Below are positions 17,655 to 28,796 of a DNA stretch of 64,000 bases, in pieces. Under the pieces are notes generated by a model. That model saw only the letters and a list, made by a program, of their open reading frames with translations, was not told the DNA's origin and did no database searches. The stretch comes from Clostridiaceae bacterium (GTDB lineage: Bacteria; Bacillota; Clostridia; Oscillospirales; Acutalibacteraceae). The stretch lies in assembly GCA_016280595.1 (NCBI GenBank), contig JAEEHB010000044.1:25302-89301 (forward strand), read 5' to 3'. Positions within the stretch are counted from its first letter, which is position 1. Each line of letters starts with the position of its first letter. The translations under genes were made by a program, and so were the position numbers.

Positions 17655-18479
17655 TCAAGGCATATAAGGATTGCCGTCAAATTCATAGTCTTCGGGCATA
17701 ACAAAAGGTCTGATGTAATTAATGGTGAAATCTATGCCCCACTGGCCTTTCTTGCCTTTCCAGTAGCCGGAATGAGGCTCGATGGAGAGCATGCCGTCAT
17801 AATCTTTGGTGTAGAGGATATCCATAACGGCTCCCCAGTTTATCTGGTCAAGCCCTGCGGGGGCGTCGTCATATCCGTCGCCGTCAATGTAAAGCACGCC
17901 TTTGATGTGAACATGATAAACCCTGTCGCCCCAGTCGCGCAGTTCTTTGAGATAGTCGCCGCGCCTTGAGAGGCAGTGTGAGGCATCATATTTTATGCCG
18001 AGAGCGGGCAGTGCGGTGTGAATCACGCTCCACGCTCTGTCATTGTAAATGAAATTTGCCCAGTCGCAGTTATAGGTTGCTATCTTCACGCCCTTGTCCT
18101 TTGCGTAATCAAGCAGGGCGGAGAGATAATCTATGGCGATGCGGCAGTTTTCATAAAAGCCCTTGCTTTCGGTGTAGTTTACACCTACGTTGTAAACGGG
18201 GCAGCCGATAATGGCGGCGGCGTCAATCAGGTTTTTATCCGCCTGCAGAGCGGATTCGATAACATTGCCGTTTTCATCGATTCTGTCCATACCCCAGCGG
18301 CCCATTGAGCCTACGGGTATGCCGTATTTATCGCTGTATCCCTTTATCTGCGGGGCTTTGTCAAGGAATTCCTTTGCGTCGTAATTGTGGTTTACGCAAA
18401 ATTCGACCGCGTCGAGCCCTTTGCTCTTAACATATTCAAAATGGCCTTCTTCCCAGCCGTTGATTATTCCGAGTTTCAT
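17655..18479 (-). CDS. Sugar phosphate isomerase/epimerase-like TIM barrel protein
   Basis: 274 aa, xylose isomerase-like/AP endonuclease 2 fold. Likely metal ligands are visible in VEFCVNH, the KYDASH block, VYHVHIKG and LSIEPHSGYW. Members include hydroxypyruvate isomerase, tagatose epimerase and myo-inosose enzymes; the specific reaction cannot be assigned. Lies between asnA and mtaB with gaps of 15 and 23 nt, so it is likely cotranscribed. No export signal. Its co-occurrence in this window with a Gfo/Idh oxidoreductase fits sugar catabolism, but the two genes are not adjacent. Confidence 0.85.
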   Translation of the reverse strand: MKLGIINGWEEGHFEYVKSKGLDAVEFCVNHNYDAKEFLDKAPQIKGYSDKYGIPVGSMGRWGMDRIDENGNVIESALQADKNLIDAAAIIGCPVYNVGVNYTESKGFYENCRIAIDYLSALLDYAKDKGVKIATYNCDWANFIYNDRAWSVIHTALPALGIKYDASHCLSRRGDYLKELRDWGDRVYHVHIKGVLYIDGDGYDDAPAGLDQINWGAVMDILYTKDYDGMLSIEPHSGYWKGKKGQWGIDFTINYIRPFVMPEDYEFDGNPYMP

Positions 18480-18494
18480 TTTTATTTCTCCTTT

Positions 18495-19508
18495 TTACAG
18501 AAGTTCAACGCCTTTTTCACGGCATTCTTTAATCATACCTTCGGGCCAGAGTGACGCCTGCACTTCGCCGATATGAGCCTTGCGCAGGAAATACATACAG
18601 ATTCTGCTCTGACCGATTCCTCCGCCGATTGAATAAGGCAGTCTGCCTTCGAGTATCGCCTTGTGGAAAGGCAGCTGCGCTCTCTCGGGGCAGCCTCTTT
18701 CGTTAAGCTGACGGATGAGTGATTCTTCGTCAACCCTTATGCCCATTGACGAAAGTTCAAACGCTATATCAAGCACGGGGTAATATACAACTATATCGCC
18801 GTTGAGTTCCCAGTCGTCATAATCGGGTGCTCTGCCGTCATGGATTTCGCCGCTCTTGAGTTTGCCGCCGATTTTCATAATGAAAACCGCTTTCTTTTCG
18901 CGGGCAATCCTGTTTTCTCTCTCTTTGGGAGTGAGGTCGGGGTACATATCCTCAAGTTCTTCTGTTGTTACAAAGAATATATCTTTGGGCAGGAAATTAC
19001 GCTCTACAAAAGCGTAATCGTCCGCAATATATCTCTCCGTGTGGCGCAGGGCGGCATAAATCGCCTTTACTGTGTGCCTGAGAGTCTGCTCTGTCCTCTG
19101 CTCTTTGGATATTCTCTTTTCCCAGTCCCACTGATCAACATAAATGGAATGAAGGTTGTCGGTATCTTCATCGCGGCGGATTGCGCTCATATCGGTGTAG
19201 AGGCCTTCGCCCTCTTCAAAGCCGTACTGGCTCAGGGCCATCCTCTTCCACTTGGCAAGCGAATGAACTATTTCCACATCGCCCGAATCAATATCTTTCA
19301 CATCAAATGAAACGGGACGCTCCACGCCGTTTAAGTTATCGTTGAGGCCAGAGCTTTTTTCAACGAAAAGCGGAGCGGAAACCCTTGTAAGATTTAACTG
19401 AATTGCAAGGTCGCGCTCAAAGAAATCCTTGACCTTTTTGATTGCAAGCTGAGTCTGGCGCGGGGTAAGCACGGATTTGTAACCGTCGGGTATAACGAGG
19501 TTGTACAT
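18495..19508 (-). CDS. asnA: Aspartate--ammonia ligase (ammonia-dependent asparagine synthetase)
   Basis: 337 aa, the standard AsnA length. Makes L-asparagine from aspartate, ammonia and ATP on a class II aminoacyl-tRNA synthetase-like fold. Recognisable blocks: [58 protein letters not shown] and the C-terminal [12 protein letters not shown] start with AAGGTGGG upstream. First gene of the minus operon with the sugar isomerase, mtaB, ktrB and ktrA, transcribed from a near-consensus promoter at 19554-19582. Confidence 0.97.
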   Translation of the reverse strand: MYNLVIPDGYKSVLTPRQTQLAIKKVKDFFERDLAIQLNLTRVSAPLFVEKSSGLNDNLNGVERPVSFDVKDIDSGDVEIVHSLAKWKRMALSQYGFEEGEGLYTDMSAIRRDEDTDNLHSIYVDQWDWEKRISKEQRTEQTLRHTVKAIYAALRHTERYIADDYAFVERNFLPKDIFFVTTEELEDMYPDLTPKERENRIAREKKAVFIMKIGGKLKSGEIHDGRAPDYDDWELNGDIVVYYPVLDIAFELSSMGIRVDEESLIRQLNERGCPERAQLPFHKAILEGRLPYSIGGGIGQSRICMYFLRKAHIGEVQASLWPEGMIKECREKGVELL

Positions 19509-19553
19509 AATAATCCCACCTTAGCAAGTGAATTTTTGCAAATAATTAGTTAG

Positions 19554-19582
19554 AGTATAGCATTATGGAAATATGTTTTCAA
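19554..19582 (-). promoter_or_regulatory. Sigma-A promoter of the asnA operon
   Basis: Minus strand TTGAAA (19577-19582), 17-nt spacer, TATACT (19554-19559), 45 nt upstream of asnA. Confidence 0.78.
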
Positions 19583-19625
19583 TAGAAATAATATATTTTT
19601 TTATAAAATGAAACGAAAATAGGGC

Positions 19626-19654
19626 TTGAAATAATAACGAGTTTTTAGTAAAAT
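19626..19654 (+). promoter_or_regulatory. Sigma-A promoter for the zinc-ribbon membrane protein gene
   Basis: TTGAAA (19626-19631), 17-nt spacer, TAAAAT (19649-19654); divergent from the asnA promoter. About 72 nt of 5' leader precede the ATG at 19734. Confidence 0.7.
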
Positions 19655-19733
19655 GATTAGAGGAATACCATTCTCTCCGCCCGGTCCGGCGATACCGCCG
19701 CGCCCGTGCGTTACTCAAAAGGGAGGAAACAGT

Positions 19734-20645
19734 ATGGCTAACTGCCCGAATTGCGGATACAAACTCAAACTTACCGACTGGAAACCCAACTGCCCCAAAT
19801 GCGGCGTAAACCTCAATTACTTCGGCCTTGAAGAAAAGCTGCAGGAAGAAGCGGATGCCGCTGAAGTGGAGCACGCAAAAATCCAGAAAAAGATTGACAG
19901 GCTCAAAGCGTCTTTCGTGGGCTCTCCCGTGACGATTGCGAGAATCTTTCTCTCTGTTATTCCGCTCGGAATGCTTATGCTTCCCCTGTGCTCGGTTTCA
20001 TACAAGGGTCCGTTTTTCGAAGCCGCCGGTGAAAAGGTAAATCTGGTCACCGTTTACAACACAATATCTTCCCTGAATTTTGATGCCCTCAAGACTCTTA
20101 CGGGCTCAGGCCTCGTGGGAAAAGGTTTCACCTGCTATGCGGTTTCAATGATAACCCTGCTGCTCTCCGCAGTGATGCTGATTGTAAGCCTTATCGCTCT
20201 TTGCGCCGCAATGGGCAAAAAGGGAAATGTACGCAACATCACAAACAACTGCGTGTCGATTGCCCTTGCAGTTGTCTCGCTCGTTTCTTTTATCATTTTC
20301 TCAAAGAATATTCACTCCGTATTTCCCGATCTTTTCAGCGCAAAACTCGGTTTCGGAGCAATCCTCTACCTTATCGCTCTGCTTGCGCTGCTCGGTGTGA
20401 ACATCTACCTCACGATCAATAAGGTTGAAGTGAAATACAAAGCCTGCGATGTGGGCGGCATACCTGTTGACGAATATCTCGCGGAACTCGAAAACGGCAC
20501 CCCCATTGAAGAACTTCACGAAAGAATGAACGTGATTCTCGCCGAAAGAGAGGCGGCAAGGCTTGAAGAAACCAACCGCAAACTCGCCGAGAAGAAGGCA
20601 AAAGAAGACGAAGAACTCGCAAGAAAAGCAGGTAAAATAAAATAA
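19734..20645 (+). CDS. Zinc-ribbon polytopic membrane protein of unknown function
   Basis: 303 aa. An N-terminal zinc ribbon (C4, C7, C20, C23 in CPNCG and CPKCG) is followed by a short helical segment, then four hydrophobic helices at roughly residues 60-82, 125-155, 165-185 and 200-220, and a highly charged C-terminal coiled-coil rich in Glu/Arg/Lys. ATG 19734 chosen for its GGGAGG; the longer upstream frame starts with Pro-rich sequence unlike a protein N terminus. No specific family recognised. Monocistronic: own promoter and a hairpin downstream. Confidence 0.85.
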   Translation: MANCPNCGYKLKLTDWKPNCPKCGVNLNYFGLEEKLQEEADAAEVEHAKIQKKIDRLKASFVGSPVTIARIFLSVIPLGMLMLPLCSVSYKGPFFEAAGEKVNLVTVYNTISSLNFDALKTLTGSGLVGKGFTCYAVSMITLLLSAVMLIVSLIALCAAMGKKGNVRNITNNCVSIALAVVSLVSFIIFSKNIHSVFPDLFSAKLGFGAILYLIALLALLGVNIYLTINKVEVKYKACDVGGIPVDEYLAELENGTPIEELHERMNVILAEREAARLEETNRKLAEKKAKEDEELARKAGKIK

Positions 20646-20651
20646 AAATCA

Positions 20652-20679
20652 AAGCCTGCAGTTTTCTGCAGGCTTATAG
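20652..20679 (+). terminator. Hairpin downstream of the zinc-ribbon gene
   Basis: Perfect 10-bp stem AAGCCTGCAG / CTGCAGGCTT with a TTTT loop; the U tract after it (ATAGTTT) is poor, so termination may be partial and the next gene could be read through. Confidence 0.65.
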
Positions 20680-20708
20680 TTTACGCTTTACCGGAAGGGA
20701 GAATATAT

Positions 20709-21662
20709 ATGAATAATATAATCACAAAAATCACTTCGATAGCGGCGGTATTCTCAATACTGACAGCATTTATCTGGGGTATATTCTACCCCGATTACGC
20801 CGCGCACTCCGAAAAAGTGACGGACATACCCGGACTGTCGGAGGGCTTCGTGCCGCAGGGCTCGACATATCTTGACGAAGAAGACACCTATCTTATCTGC
20901 GGCTATATGGACGACGACACCTCGTCGAGAATTTATGCCGTAAAAGACGGCGAAACAAGAAAAATCATACTGCAGAGGCAGGACGGAAGTATATACGCGG
21001 GCCACGCGGGAGGCATCACCTGCGCGGGCGATTACATCTATATAAGCAACGCCGAGAAACTCTTTATTCTGAAAAGAAGCGATGTTACTTCGGCGCAGGA
21101 CGGCGGCACCGTTGCTTTTACCGGAAGCGTGCCCGTACCCTGCCGCTCGTCATTCTGCTCGTGCGACGGCGATACGCTGTATGTGGGCGAATATCACGCC
21201 GACGGCTATGAAACAGACGAAAGCCATATTATTAAAACGCCGGACGGCAGTGAGTATCAGGCGCTTGTATTCGGCTACAAAATAAATCCCGACGCAGAAT
21301 TCGGCATCGATATGAGCGCGCCTTGCGCAGCCTGGTCCGTGTGTGACGAGGTGCAGGGCTTTGCCGTATTGCCCGGCGGCAGAGCGGTGCTCTCAACTTC
21401 GGCCGGCTTTAAGAATTCAAAACTGAAAGTCTATGATGTAACTGGAGAGAGCGAGGGCGAATTTGACCTTGACGGCGTTAAAGTGCCTCTCTTTTATCTT
21501 GACTCGGGGCGTTTTGAAAAAGAAATGACGATACCGCGTATGAGCGAGGACCTTGAATGTGTAAACGGAAAAATCCTTGTCGGTTTCGAGGCGGGAGCGA
21601 AGAAATTCGCTTACGGCATAGTGCCGTTTTCCGAGAAGAAAACAGTGCTCGTTGAATTATAA
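20709..21662 (+). CDS. Membrane-anchored extracytoplasmic protein, probable beta-propeller
   Basis: 317 aa. One N-terminal hydrophobic helix (about residues 7-25) then an extracytoplasmic domain. Repeated short patterns such as GGITCAGDYIYISNAEKLFIL, CDGDTLYVGEYHADG and GFAVLPGGRAVLSTS look like successive propeller blades; no enzyme motif is recognised. The IPGLSEGFVPQGS segment at about 43-55 resembles the first blade of lactonase/YncE-like propellers. Function unknown. GGAAGGGAG box upstream of ATG. It ends at a strong bidirectional terminator. Confidence 0.8.
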   Translation: MNNIITKITSIAAVFSILTAFIWGIFYPDYAAHSEKVTDIPGLSEGFVPQGSTYLDEEDTYLICGYMDDDTSSRIYAVKDGETRKIILQRQDGSIYAGHAGGITCAGDYIYISNAEKLFILKRSDVTSAQDGGTVAFTGSVPVPCRSSFCSCDGDTLYVGEYHADGYETDESHIIKTPDGSEYQALVFGYKINPDAEFGIDMSAPCAAWSVCDEVQGFAVLPGGRAVLSTSAGFKNSKLKVYDVTGESEGEFDLDGVKVPLFYLDSGRFEKEMTIPRMSEDLECVNGKILVGFEAGAKKFAYGIVPFSEKKTVLVEL

Positions 21663-21672
21663 TAAGCAAATG

Positions 21673-21709
21673 AAAAGCGCAGGATGAATTTTCATCCTGC
21701 GCTTTTTTT
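21673..21709. terminator. Strong bidirectional terminator
   Basis: Long stem AAAAGCGCAGGATGA / TCATCCTGCGCTTTT with a small A/T loop and seven T on plus, AAAA on the other side. Serves the propeller gene on plus and the metallophosphoesterase gene on minus. Confidence 0.88.
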
Positions 21710-22820
21710 ATCTTTTGAACTTTTTCGAAATGGCTACCAATCCTGCTATGGCGCCCGCCGTGCCGAGCAGAGCGCCCGTTTCCATAAACGCGGTCTTGAC
21801 TCCGGCTACGCTTGCGGGGGCAAACCGCCTGAGGGTGTATGCGAGTTTATCGTCAACCGTGGTACCGCAAAGTTCATAGTAAGTGAGCGTGCGTGTTTCA
21901 AAAGAGCCTTCGGGGCTTATGTCTATGCACCTTACTCCCCTGTTGAGGTCCGGCCCGTAAGCGCTGAAGCCGCAGCTCTGTGTGAAGCCGAGATAGATGT
22001 CTTTATACTTTGAAACATAACTGCACTTGTGGTCGTGCCCTACAAAGAGCGCCTTCACATCTTTCTTTTCGAGGAAGGCGTCAACCTCGCCGGAATTCAC
22101 ATATGAACTTGCGGGCGTTTCGCCGAGAAAATCACGCAGGCCGCTGTTGTGCGGGTCAAGGGTGTACCACTTGTATTTGTGAGTGCCGTAGGCTCTTATG
22201 CCTTTTGTGTCGAGGGGTGAAGTCTGCTTGAGCACATCGAAGAATTCGGGCGTGGGAATATGCTGAAAAGCCATTGAAGGAAGCACGCCGCCGTTTTTCT
22301 CTTCAAATTCGTCGCGGACTTTTCTGTACCACTCAATCTGGTCTTTGCGCAGCATACCGTAGCCGCCGTGACCGTCTTTGGCGTGGGTGTCAAACAGATA
22401 GATAATGAATCTGTCATCAACCGTGAGATAAAATGTGCCGTCATCGCCGAAATCCGCAGGATCGTTGCAGACAAACGCCGGGCATTTCTTATAAATTTCC
22501 ATCTGCTCGGAATTGCTGATGCCGCACTGGTCGTCGTGATTGCCGAAAGTTGCGGTAACGGGGATGCCGCGCGATGCCATAGGCTTGAGTATGCGCGAAA
22601 TCACATCCTCAACTCTTTCGCGCCTGTTCTGACCCATAAGCGTGGGGGAATAGCCCTTGAGCTGGTCTCCGGTGAGCACCACCAGATCGGGCTTTGCTTC
22701 GTCAAGAGCGGCGTTGATGAGCCTGAGGGTGTTGGAACTTACATAGTAAGGCTCCTGTATGTCGGCAATCTGCATAATGCGGAATGTGCCGTTTTTGAAG
22801 TGTAATGCTTTGTTCTGCAT
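21708..22820 (-). CDS. Calcineurin-like metallophosphoesterase, second paralogue with C-terminal helix
   Basis: 370 aa. Metal-binding blocks in order: MQIADIQE, LTGDQ, FGNHDDQ, FQHIPTP and VGHDHKC. In the first block the usual D-x-H is D-x-Q, a replacement seen in some branches of the family. Residues about 340-365 form a hydrophobic helix followed by KKFKR, a C-terminal anchor like that of the paralogue at 6885-8000. Encoded 19 nt after the PRPP synthetase gene. Substrate unknown; nucleotide or phospholipid phosphoesters are possibilities, not demonstrated. Confidence 0.88.
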   Translation of the reverse strand: MQNKALHFKNGTFRIMQIADIQEPYYVSSNTLRLINAALDEAKPDLVVLTGDQLKGYSPTLMGQNRRERVEDVISRILKPMASRGIPVTATFGNHDDQCGISNSEQMEIYKKCPAFVCNDPADFGDDGTFYLTVDDRFIIYLFDTHAKDGHGGYGMLRKDQIEWYRKVRDEFEEKNGGVLPSMAFQHIPTPEFFDVLKQTSPLDTKGIRAYGTHKYKWYTLDPHNSGLRDFLGETPASSYVNSGEVDAFLEKKDVKALFVGHDHKCSYVSKYKDIYLGFTQSCGFSAYGPDLNRGVRCIDISPEGSFETRTLTYYELCGTTVDDKLAYTLRRFAPASVAGVKTAFMETGALLGTAGAIAGLVAISKKFKR

Positions 22821-22839
22821 AAATACTTCCGTTTATATT

Positions 22840-24003
22840 TTATTTCGCGAGAGGGCCGAGGCCGTATTCGGCAAGTTTTGTATAAATCCTGTCTTTGGGG
22901 TCAAGCAGGCTGCTCAGGGATTCATCGTGGTTTACGGTGTCAATGATATATGCGCAGTATTTGCTCATATCAACATTTACATACCAGGGCCTTGCGAGAA
23001 GTTCGGGTGAATTGTAAACAAGGTTGGTGGTGAACACCTTGTCGAATGCACCCGCCTCGTATGCCTTGTCAAATGAATCGAGGCCGTTGCAGAAGAGGCC
23101 GAAAGAGGAATACATAAAGATTCTGCCTGCGCCTGCGGCTTTGAGTTTTTCGGCAACTTCAATCATTGAGCCGCCGGATGAAATCATATCGTCAATTATG
23201 ATACAGTCTTTGCCGCCTATGCTGTCACCGAGGAACTGGTGGGCAACGATGGGGTTGCTGCCGTTAACAACTTTCGAATAATCGCGTCTCTTATAAAAAG
23301 CGCCGAGTTCAACGCCGAGCACGTTTGCGAGGTAGATACATCTGTTCATGCCGCCCTCGTCGGGGGATACTATCATAAGGTGGTCGTGATCAATAATAAG
23401 ACCGTCAACGCTTTTGAGGAGCGCTTTTATGAATTGATATGAGGGCTGAACGCTCTCAAAGCCTTTGTTGGGTATGGCGTTCTGCACTCTCGGGTCGTGA
23501 GCGTCGAAAGTGATGATGTTTTCAACATCGTACTGATAGCAGAGTTCGCGGAGCATCTCTGCACAGTCAAGGGATTCGCGCCTGGTGCGCTTGTGCTGCC
23601 TGCCCTCATAGAGCATGGGCATAAGCACGCTGATTCTTTTTGCCTTGCCTTCGATTGCGCTCAGGGCTCTCTTTAAGTTTGCGTAATGGTCGTCGGGGCT
23701 CATCATTTGCTCTTTACCGTACATTGGATAAGTTACGCCCCAGTTGAAGGGATCGCAGAGCACGAAAATGTCGTAGCCTCTGACACTGTCGTTGATAACA
23801 CATTTGCCTTCGCCCGAACCGAATCTGACGAATTCGGCATTGATGATGTAACTTTCTCTGACATAGGCGTCAAAATGGTCGTTTTCTCTCTCAAGTCTGG
23901 ATCTGAGAAGATAGTAATCAATCCTCTTTGCCATCTCCTCACAGCCTGTGAGCGGAAGAATACCGAGTTTGCCGATAGGTTCGGTTTTGAATTGCGGATC
24001 CAT
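22840..24003 (-). CDS. Ribose-phosphate pyrophosphokinase (PRPP synthetase), long form
   Basis: 387 aa, about 70 longer than the usual 310-320. Two phosphoribosyltransferase-like halves: the N-terminal half contains the flexible-loop region around YEGRQHKRTRR (counterpart of FGYARQDRK) and TFDAHD; the C-terminal half contains IVSPDEGG, the KRR segment and the PRPP loop IIIDDMISSGGS. The extra residues are an N-terminal segment and a C-terminal extension (about 335-387). Makes PRPP from ribose-5-phosphate and ATP for nucleotide, His and Trp synthesis. This divergent long form occurs in Clostridia; whether the cell has a standard Prs too cannot be seen here. Confidence 0.85.
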   Translation of the reverse strand: MDPQFKTEPIGKLGILPLTGCEEMAKRIDYYLLRSRLERENDHFDAYVRESYIINAEFVRFGSGEGKCVINDSVRGYDIFVLCDPFNWGVTYPMYGKEQMMSPDDHYANLKRALSAIEGKAKRISVLMPMLYEGRQHKRTRRESLDCAEMLRELCYQYDVENIITFDAHDPRVQNAIPNKGFESVQPSYQFIKALLKSVDGLIIDHDHLMIVSPDEGGMNRCIYLANVLGVELGAFYKRRDYSKVVNGSNPIVAHQFLGDSIGGKDCIIIDDMISSGGSMIEVAEKLKAAGAGRIFMYSSFGLFCNGLDSFDKAYEAGAFDKVFTTNLVYNSPELLARPWYVNVDMSKYCAYIIDTVNHDESLSSLLDPKDRIYTKLAEYGLGPLAK

Positions 24004-24105
24004 AATAAAATACCCCCATGATTTTCCGGGAAATTTGCCTTTTTCCCTTGCCGCGCGGCGTTGTTTTGCCCCGCCGTGCGGTATTGCCTTTTTTCACACA
24101 TATAC

Positions 24106-24111
24106 ATTATA
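24106..24111 (-). promoter_or_regulatory. Probable -10 element for the PRPP synthetase operon
   Basis: Minus-strand TATAAT at 24106-24111 in an AT-rich stretch; no good -35 at 16-18 nt. The roughly 95-nt leader after it is GC-rich (GCCGCGCGGC, CCGCACGGCGG) and could fold, but no known riboswitch was recognised. Apart from this and the hairpin at 24209 nothing else was seen in 24004-24258. Confidence 0.4.
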
Positions 24112-24208
24112 TAGTATTTCTATCTGAAATAAAAGCACAAAATACTGTTTTCGGGTAAAAAATTTTTATCTTATTTTTTGTGTAATTTGTTCATTATAAA
24201 CAACAGGA

Positions 24209-24245
24209 GCGCCGGCAGGTAACTGCTCACCCGCCGGCGCGTTTT
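24209..24245 (-). terminator. Terminator of the mscS-like gene
   Basis: GCGCCGGC / GCCGGCGC stem (24209-24216 with 24233-24240), 16-nt loop, 14 nt beyond the stop of the minus-strand channel gene. U-rich run on the minus side (CTCCTGTTGTTT) is imperfect. Confidence 0.65.
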
Positions 24246-24258
24246 ACATTATGCGGTT

Positions 24259-25107
24259 TTATTTCTTATCGGGAATAATATGGACATCAAGCTGGTTATA
24301 GGGAATCGCGACGCCGCCCTTGTCAAACTCCACTTTTACGGACTCCTGCATATAGTAAAACACTTTCCAGTAATCCGAGGGTGAGCACCATACCTGGCAG
24401 GCGAGATTTATGCTGCTTGTGCCGTGCTCGCATACGGCGATTACCGGCTCGGGCTTTTCTCTGATAAGTTCATTGTTCTTTGCAACTTCTCTGAGCACCT
24501 GCTTCGCCTTTTCGATATCCGCTTCATAGGAAATGGCGTAAACGAGGTCTATCCTGCGCAGTTTTTCGGCGGTGTAGTTTATGAGATTTGCGCTTGTGAT
24601 ATTGGAATTCGGCACAATCACGCGGCGGTTGTCAAGTGTGACAAGCACGGTATACATAAGCCTTATTTCCCTTACATTGCCGCTGACCGTGCCTATATCA
24701 ATAAAGTCGCCGCTGCGGAAAGGATGGTTGAGCAGAATCTGCACTCCGCTGGCAAACTGGCTGATGCTCGACTGCAGGCCGAGACCTGCGGTAACACCGC
24801 CTGCGGCAAGGGCCGCCACAAACGAATTTATATTGACTCCGAGCGTTGAAAAAGCGGAGAGAATAAAGATCAGTCTTAAAATCGATACGACTATAGTCCT
24901 TATGAAAGCGTGGATTGAGGGGTCCGCTTTCTTCTTTTTGAGCGCCTTCACGACGAGTTTGCCGATGAGGTCCGAAATCAGGAAGCCGATAAGGATTATC
25001 ACGAGCGCCGCAATAACAAGAGGTATCTTTGAAATTACAAGCGCTTTTATTCCTTCATAGTCGCCCGCTTTGATGAGCGAAGCAAGGTCAAGAGTATAAA
25101 ACTGCAC
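24259..25107 (-). CDS. MscS-family small-conductance mechanosensitive channel
   Basis: 282 aa. Three transmembrane helices: about residues 28-50, 68-90 and the pore-lining TM3 with its Gly/Ala-rich pattern (AALAAGGVTAGLGLQ), followed by the beta domain FRSGDFIDIG and IVPNSNITSANLINYT, and a C-terminal alpha/beta domain. It opens under membrane tension to release solutes on hypo-osmotic shock. GTG at 25107 was chosen because AGAGGTG lies 8 nt upstream; the upstream frame adds residues that do not fit the family. Own promoter at 25145-25173. Confidence 0.92.
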   Translation of the reverse strand: MQFYTLDLASLIKAGDYEGIKALVISKIPLVIAALVIILIGFLISDLIGKLVVKALKKKKADPSIHAFIRTIVVSILRLIFILSAFSTLGVNINSFVAALAAGGVTAGLGLQSSISQFASGVQILLNHPFRSGDFIDIGTVSGNVREIRLMYTVLVTLDNRRVIVPNSNITSANLINYTAEKLRRIDLVYAISYEADIEKAKQVLREVAKNNELIREKPEPVIAVCEHGTSSINLACQVWCSPSDYWKVFYYMQESVKVEFDKGGVAIPYNQLDVHIIPDKK

Positions 25108-25144
25108 GCGGTTTTCACCTCTTCTGTTAAGATGATTTGATTTT

Positions 25145-25173
25145 ATATTACACGCTTTTCGTTTCTTTGGCAA
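25145..25173 (-). promoter_or_regulatory. Sigma-A promoter of the mscS-like gene
   Basis: Minus strand TTGCCA (25168-25173), 17-nt spacer ending in TG, TAATAT (25145-25150); 37 nt upstream of the GTG start. Confidence 0.7.
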
Positions 25174-25222
25174 TAGCGGGCAAAATATTTTTGCGAGAGG
25201 CAGAAATATTGCCGAAAAAATA

Positions 25223-25251
25223 TTGAAATATCTTGTATAATTATATATAAT
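25223..25251 (+). promoter_or_regulatory. Sigma-A promoter of the V-ATPase operon
   Basis: TTGAAA (25223-25228), 17-nt spacer, TATAAT (25246-25251), 41 nt before the first gene of the nine-gene operon. Confidence 0.85.
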
Positions 25252-25292
25252 AAGTGAGATATACCCGGATTCATCCGAAAGGAGGTTCATCA

Positions 25293-25610
25293 ATGGCATC
25301 AGAACTTGTCAACTCGGTTATCGAAGCCGAGAAGAAAGGCGCACAGGCTGTTAAAGAAGCAGGCGAAAAAGCCGACGCTCTCAGAGCCGAAGCCGCCGAA
25401 AAGGCAAAGCAGATTATCGAAGACAAAAAAGCCGGCGCTCTTTCGTCCGCGCGTCAGATTGCCGATGAAGCAAAGGCGGAAGCGCAGCAGATTGCTCAGC
25501 AGGCATCCGAAGAGGCAAAACTGCAGGCAAAAAGCGTTGCCGGCGAAACCGCGCAGAAAAAAGCCGAAGCCGTGAAAGCGGTGAAAGAGGCAGTCACTGG
25601 CAGTAAATAA
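25293..25610 (+). CDS. V-type ATPase peripheral-stalk coiled-coil subunit (G/H type)
   Basis: 105 aa, almost entirely Ala/Glu/Lys/Gln with a continuous heptad pattern, predicted as one long helix. The N-terminal segment SELVNSVIEAEKKG matches the start of archaeal/bacterial V-ATPase subunit H (AhaH/NtpF-like). It pairs with subunit E in the peripheral stalk that holds the A3B3 head against rotation. ATG with AAGGAGG 7 nt upstream. First gene of the operon. The composition makes the exact subfamily less certain, but the position is diagnostic. Confidence 0.85.
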   Translation: MASELVNSVIEAEKKGAQAVKEAGEKADALRAEAAEKAKQIIEDKKAGALSSARQIADEAKAEAQQIAQQASEEAKLQAKSVAGETAQKKAEAVKAVKEAVTGSK

Positions 25611-25656
25611 GTAATAATATCCCCTTTTTATATTTTTCAGCAAAGGAGGTGTTTTC

Positions 25657-28174
<2,518 letters not shown>

Positions 28175-28192
28175 TTGAGAGGACAGATATAA

Positions 28193-28783
28193 ATGACAGG
28201 TCTTGACAAAATTATCGGCAGAATAAATGCGGATACAGAGTCGGAATGTGAGGCTGTTATACAGGCGGCACAGAAGAAATGCGAAGCGATAATCGCCGAA
28301 GGCGAAAAAGAAGCGGAAAAGGTATCCGCCGATATTCTTGCCGCGGCAAAGCGCGAAGCGGAAAAGACTGTTGAAATCGCTCAGAGCGGCGCCGCGCAGA
28401 TTATGAAGCAGGGTCTTCTCAAGGCGAAGGTTGACGTTATCTCCGAGGTGCTTTCCGAGGCGCTCGATGAACTTAAAAACCTGCCCGCGGAAGAATACTT
28501 TGACACCGTTGTCAAAATCGCTTCCGATAACTGCGCGCCCGGCGAGTGCAAAGCGAAACTGAGCGAAAAAGACAGAAGCAGAATGCCCGCCGGCTTTGAG
28601 GAGAAACTCGTTTCCGCCCTCTCGGCAAAAGGTGCCGTGTGCACCCTTTCCGGCGAAAGCGCGGCAATTGAAAGCGGAATTCTGCTCGACTACGGCGATA
28701 TAGCGGTTAACTGCTCTTTTGAAGCGATTATGGAAGAAAACGCCGATGAGTATAAAGCCATCATAAGCAAAATATTGTTTTAG
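28193..28783 (+). CDS. ntpE: V-type ATPase subunit E (peripheral stalk)
   Basis: 196 aa. Long N-terminal helix (about 1-90; Ala/Glu/Lys-rich with several Cys) that coils with the small subunit encoded at 25293, then a globular C-terminal domain (ALDELKNLPAEEYFDTVVKIA, ILLDYGDIAVNCSFEAI) that caps the A3B3 head. The usual length of bacterial/archaeal E subunits is about 190-200. AGAGGA box before ATG. Position between K and C is the typical order. Confidence 0.9.
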   Translation: MTGLDKIIGRINADTESECEAVIQAAQKKCEAIIAEGEKEAEKVSADILAAAKREAEKTVEIAQSGAAQIMKQGLLKAKVDVISEVLSEALDELKNLPAEEYFDTVVKIASDNCAPGECKAKLSEKDRSRMPAGFEEKLVSALSAKGAVCTLSGESAAIESGILLDYGDIAVNCSFEAIMEENADEYKAIISKILF

Positions 28784-28796
28784 GCGGTGAAAGTAA

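Noticed and set aside
24004..24100. Riboswitch upstream of the PRPP synthetase
   Set aside because: GC-rich leader could fold, but no known PRPP, ykkC or purine aptamer core was recognised.
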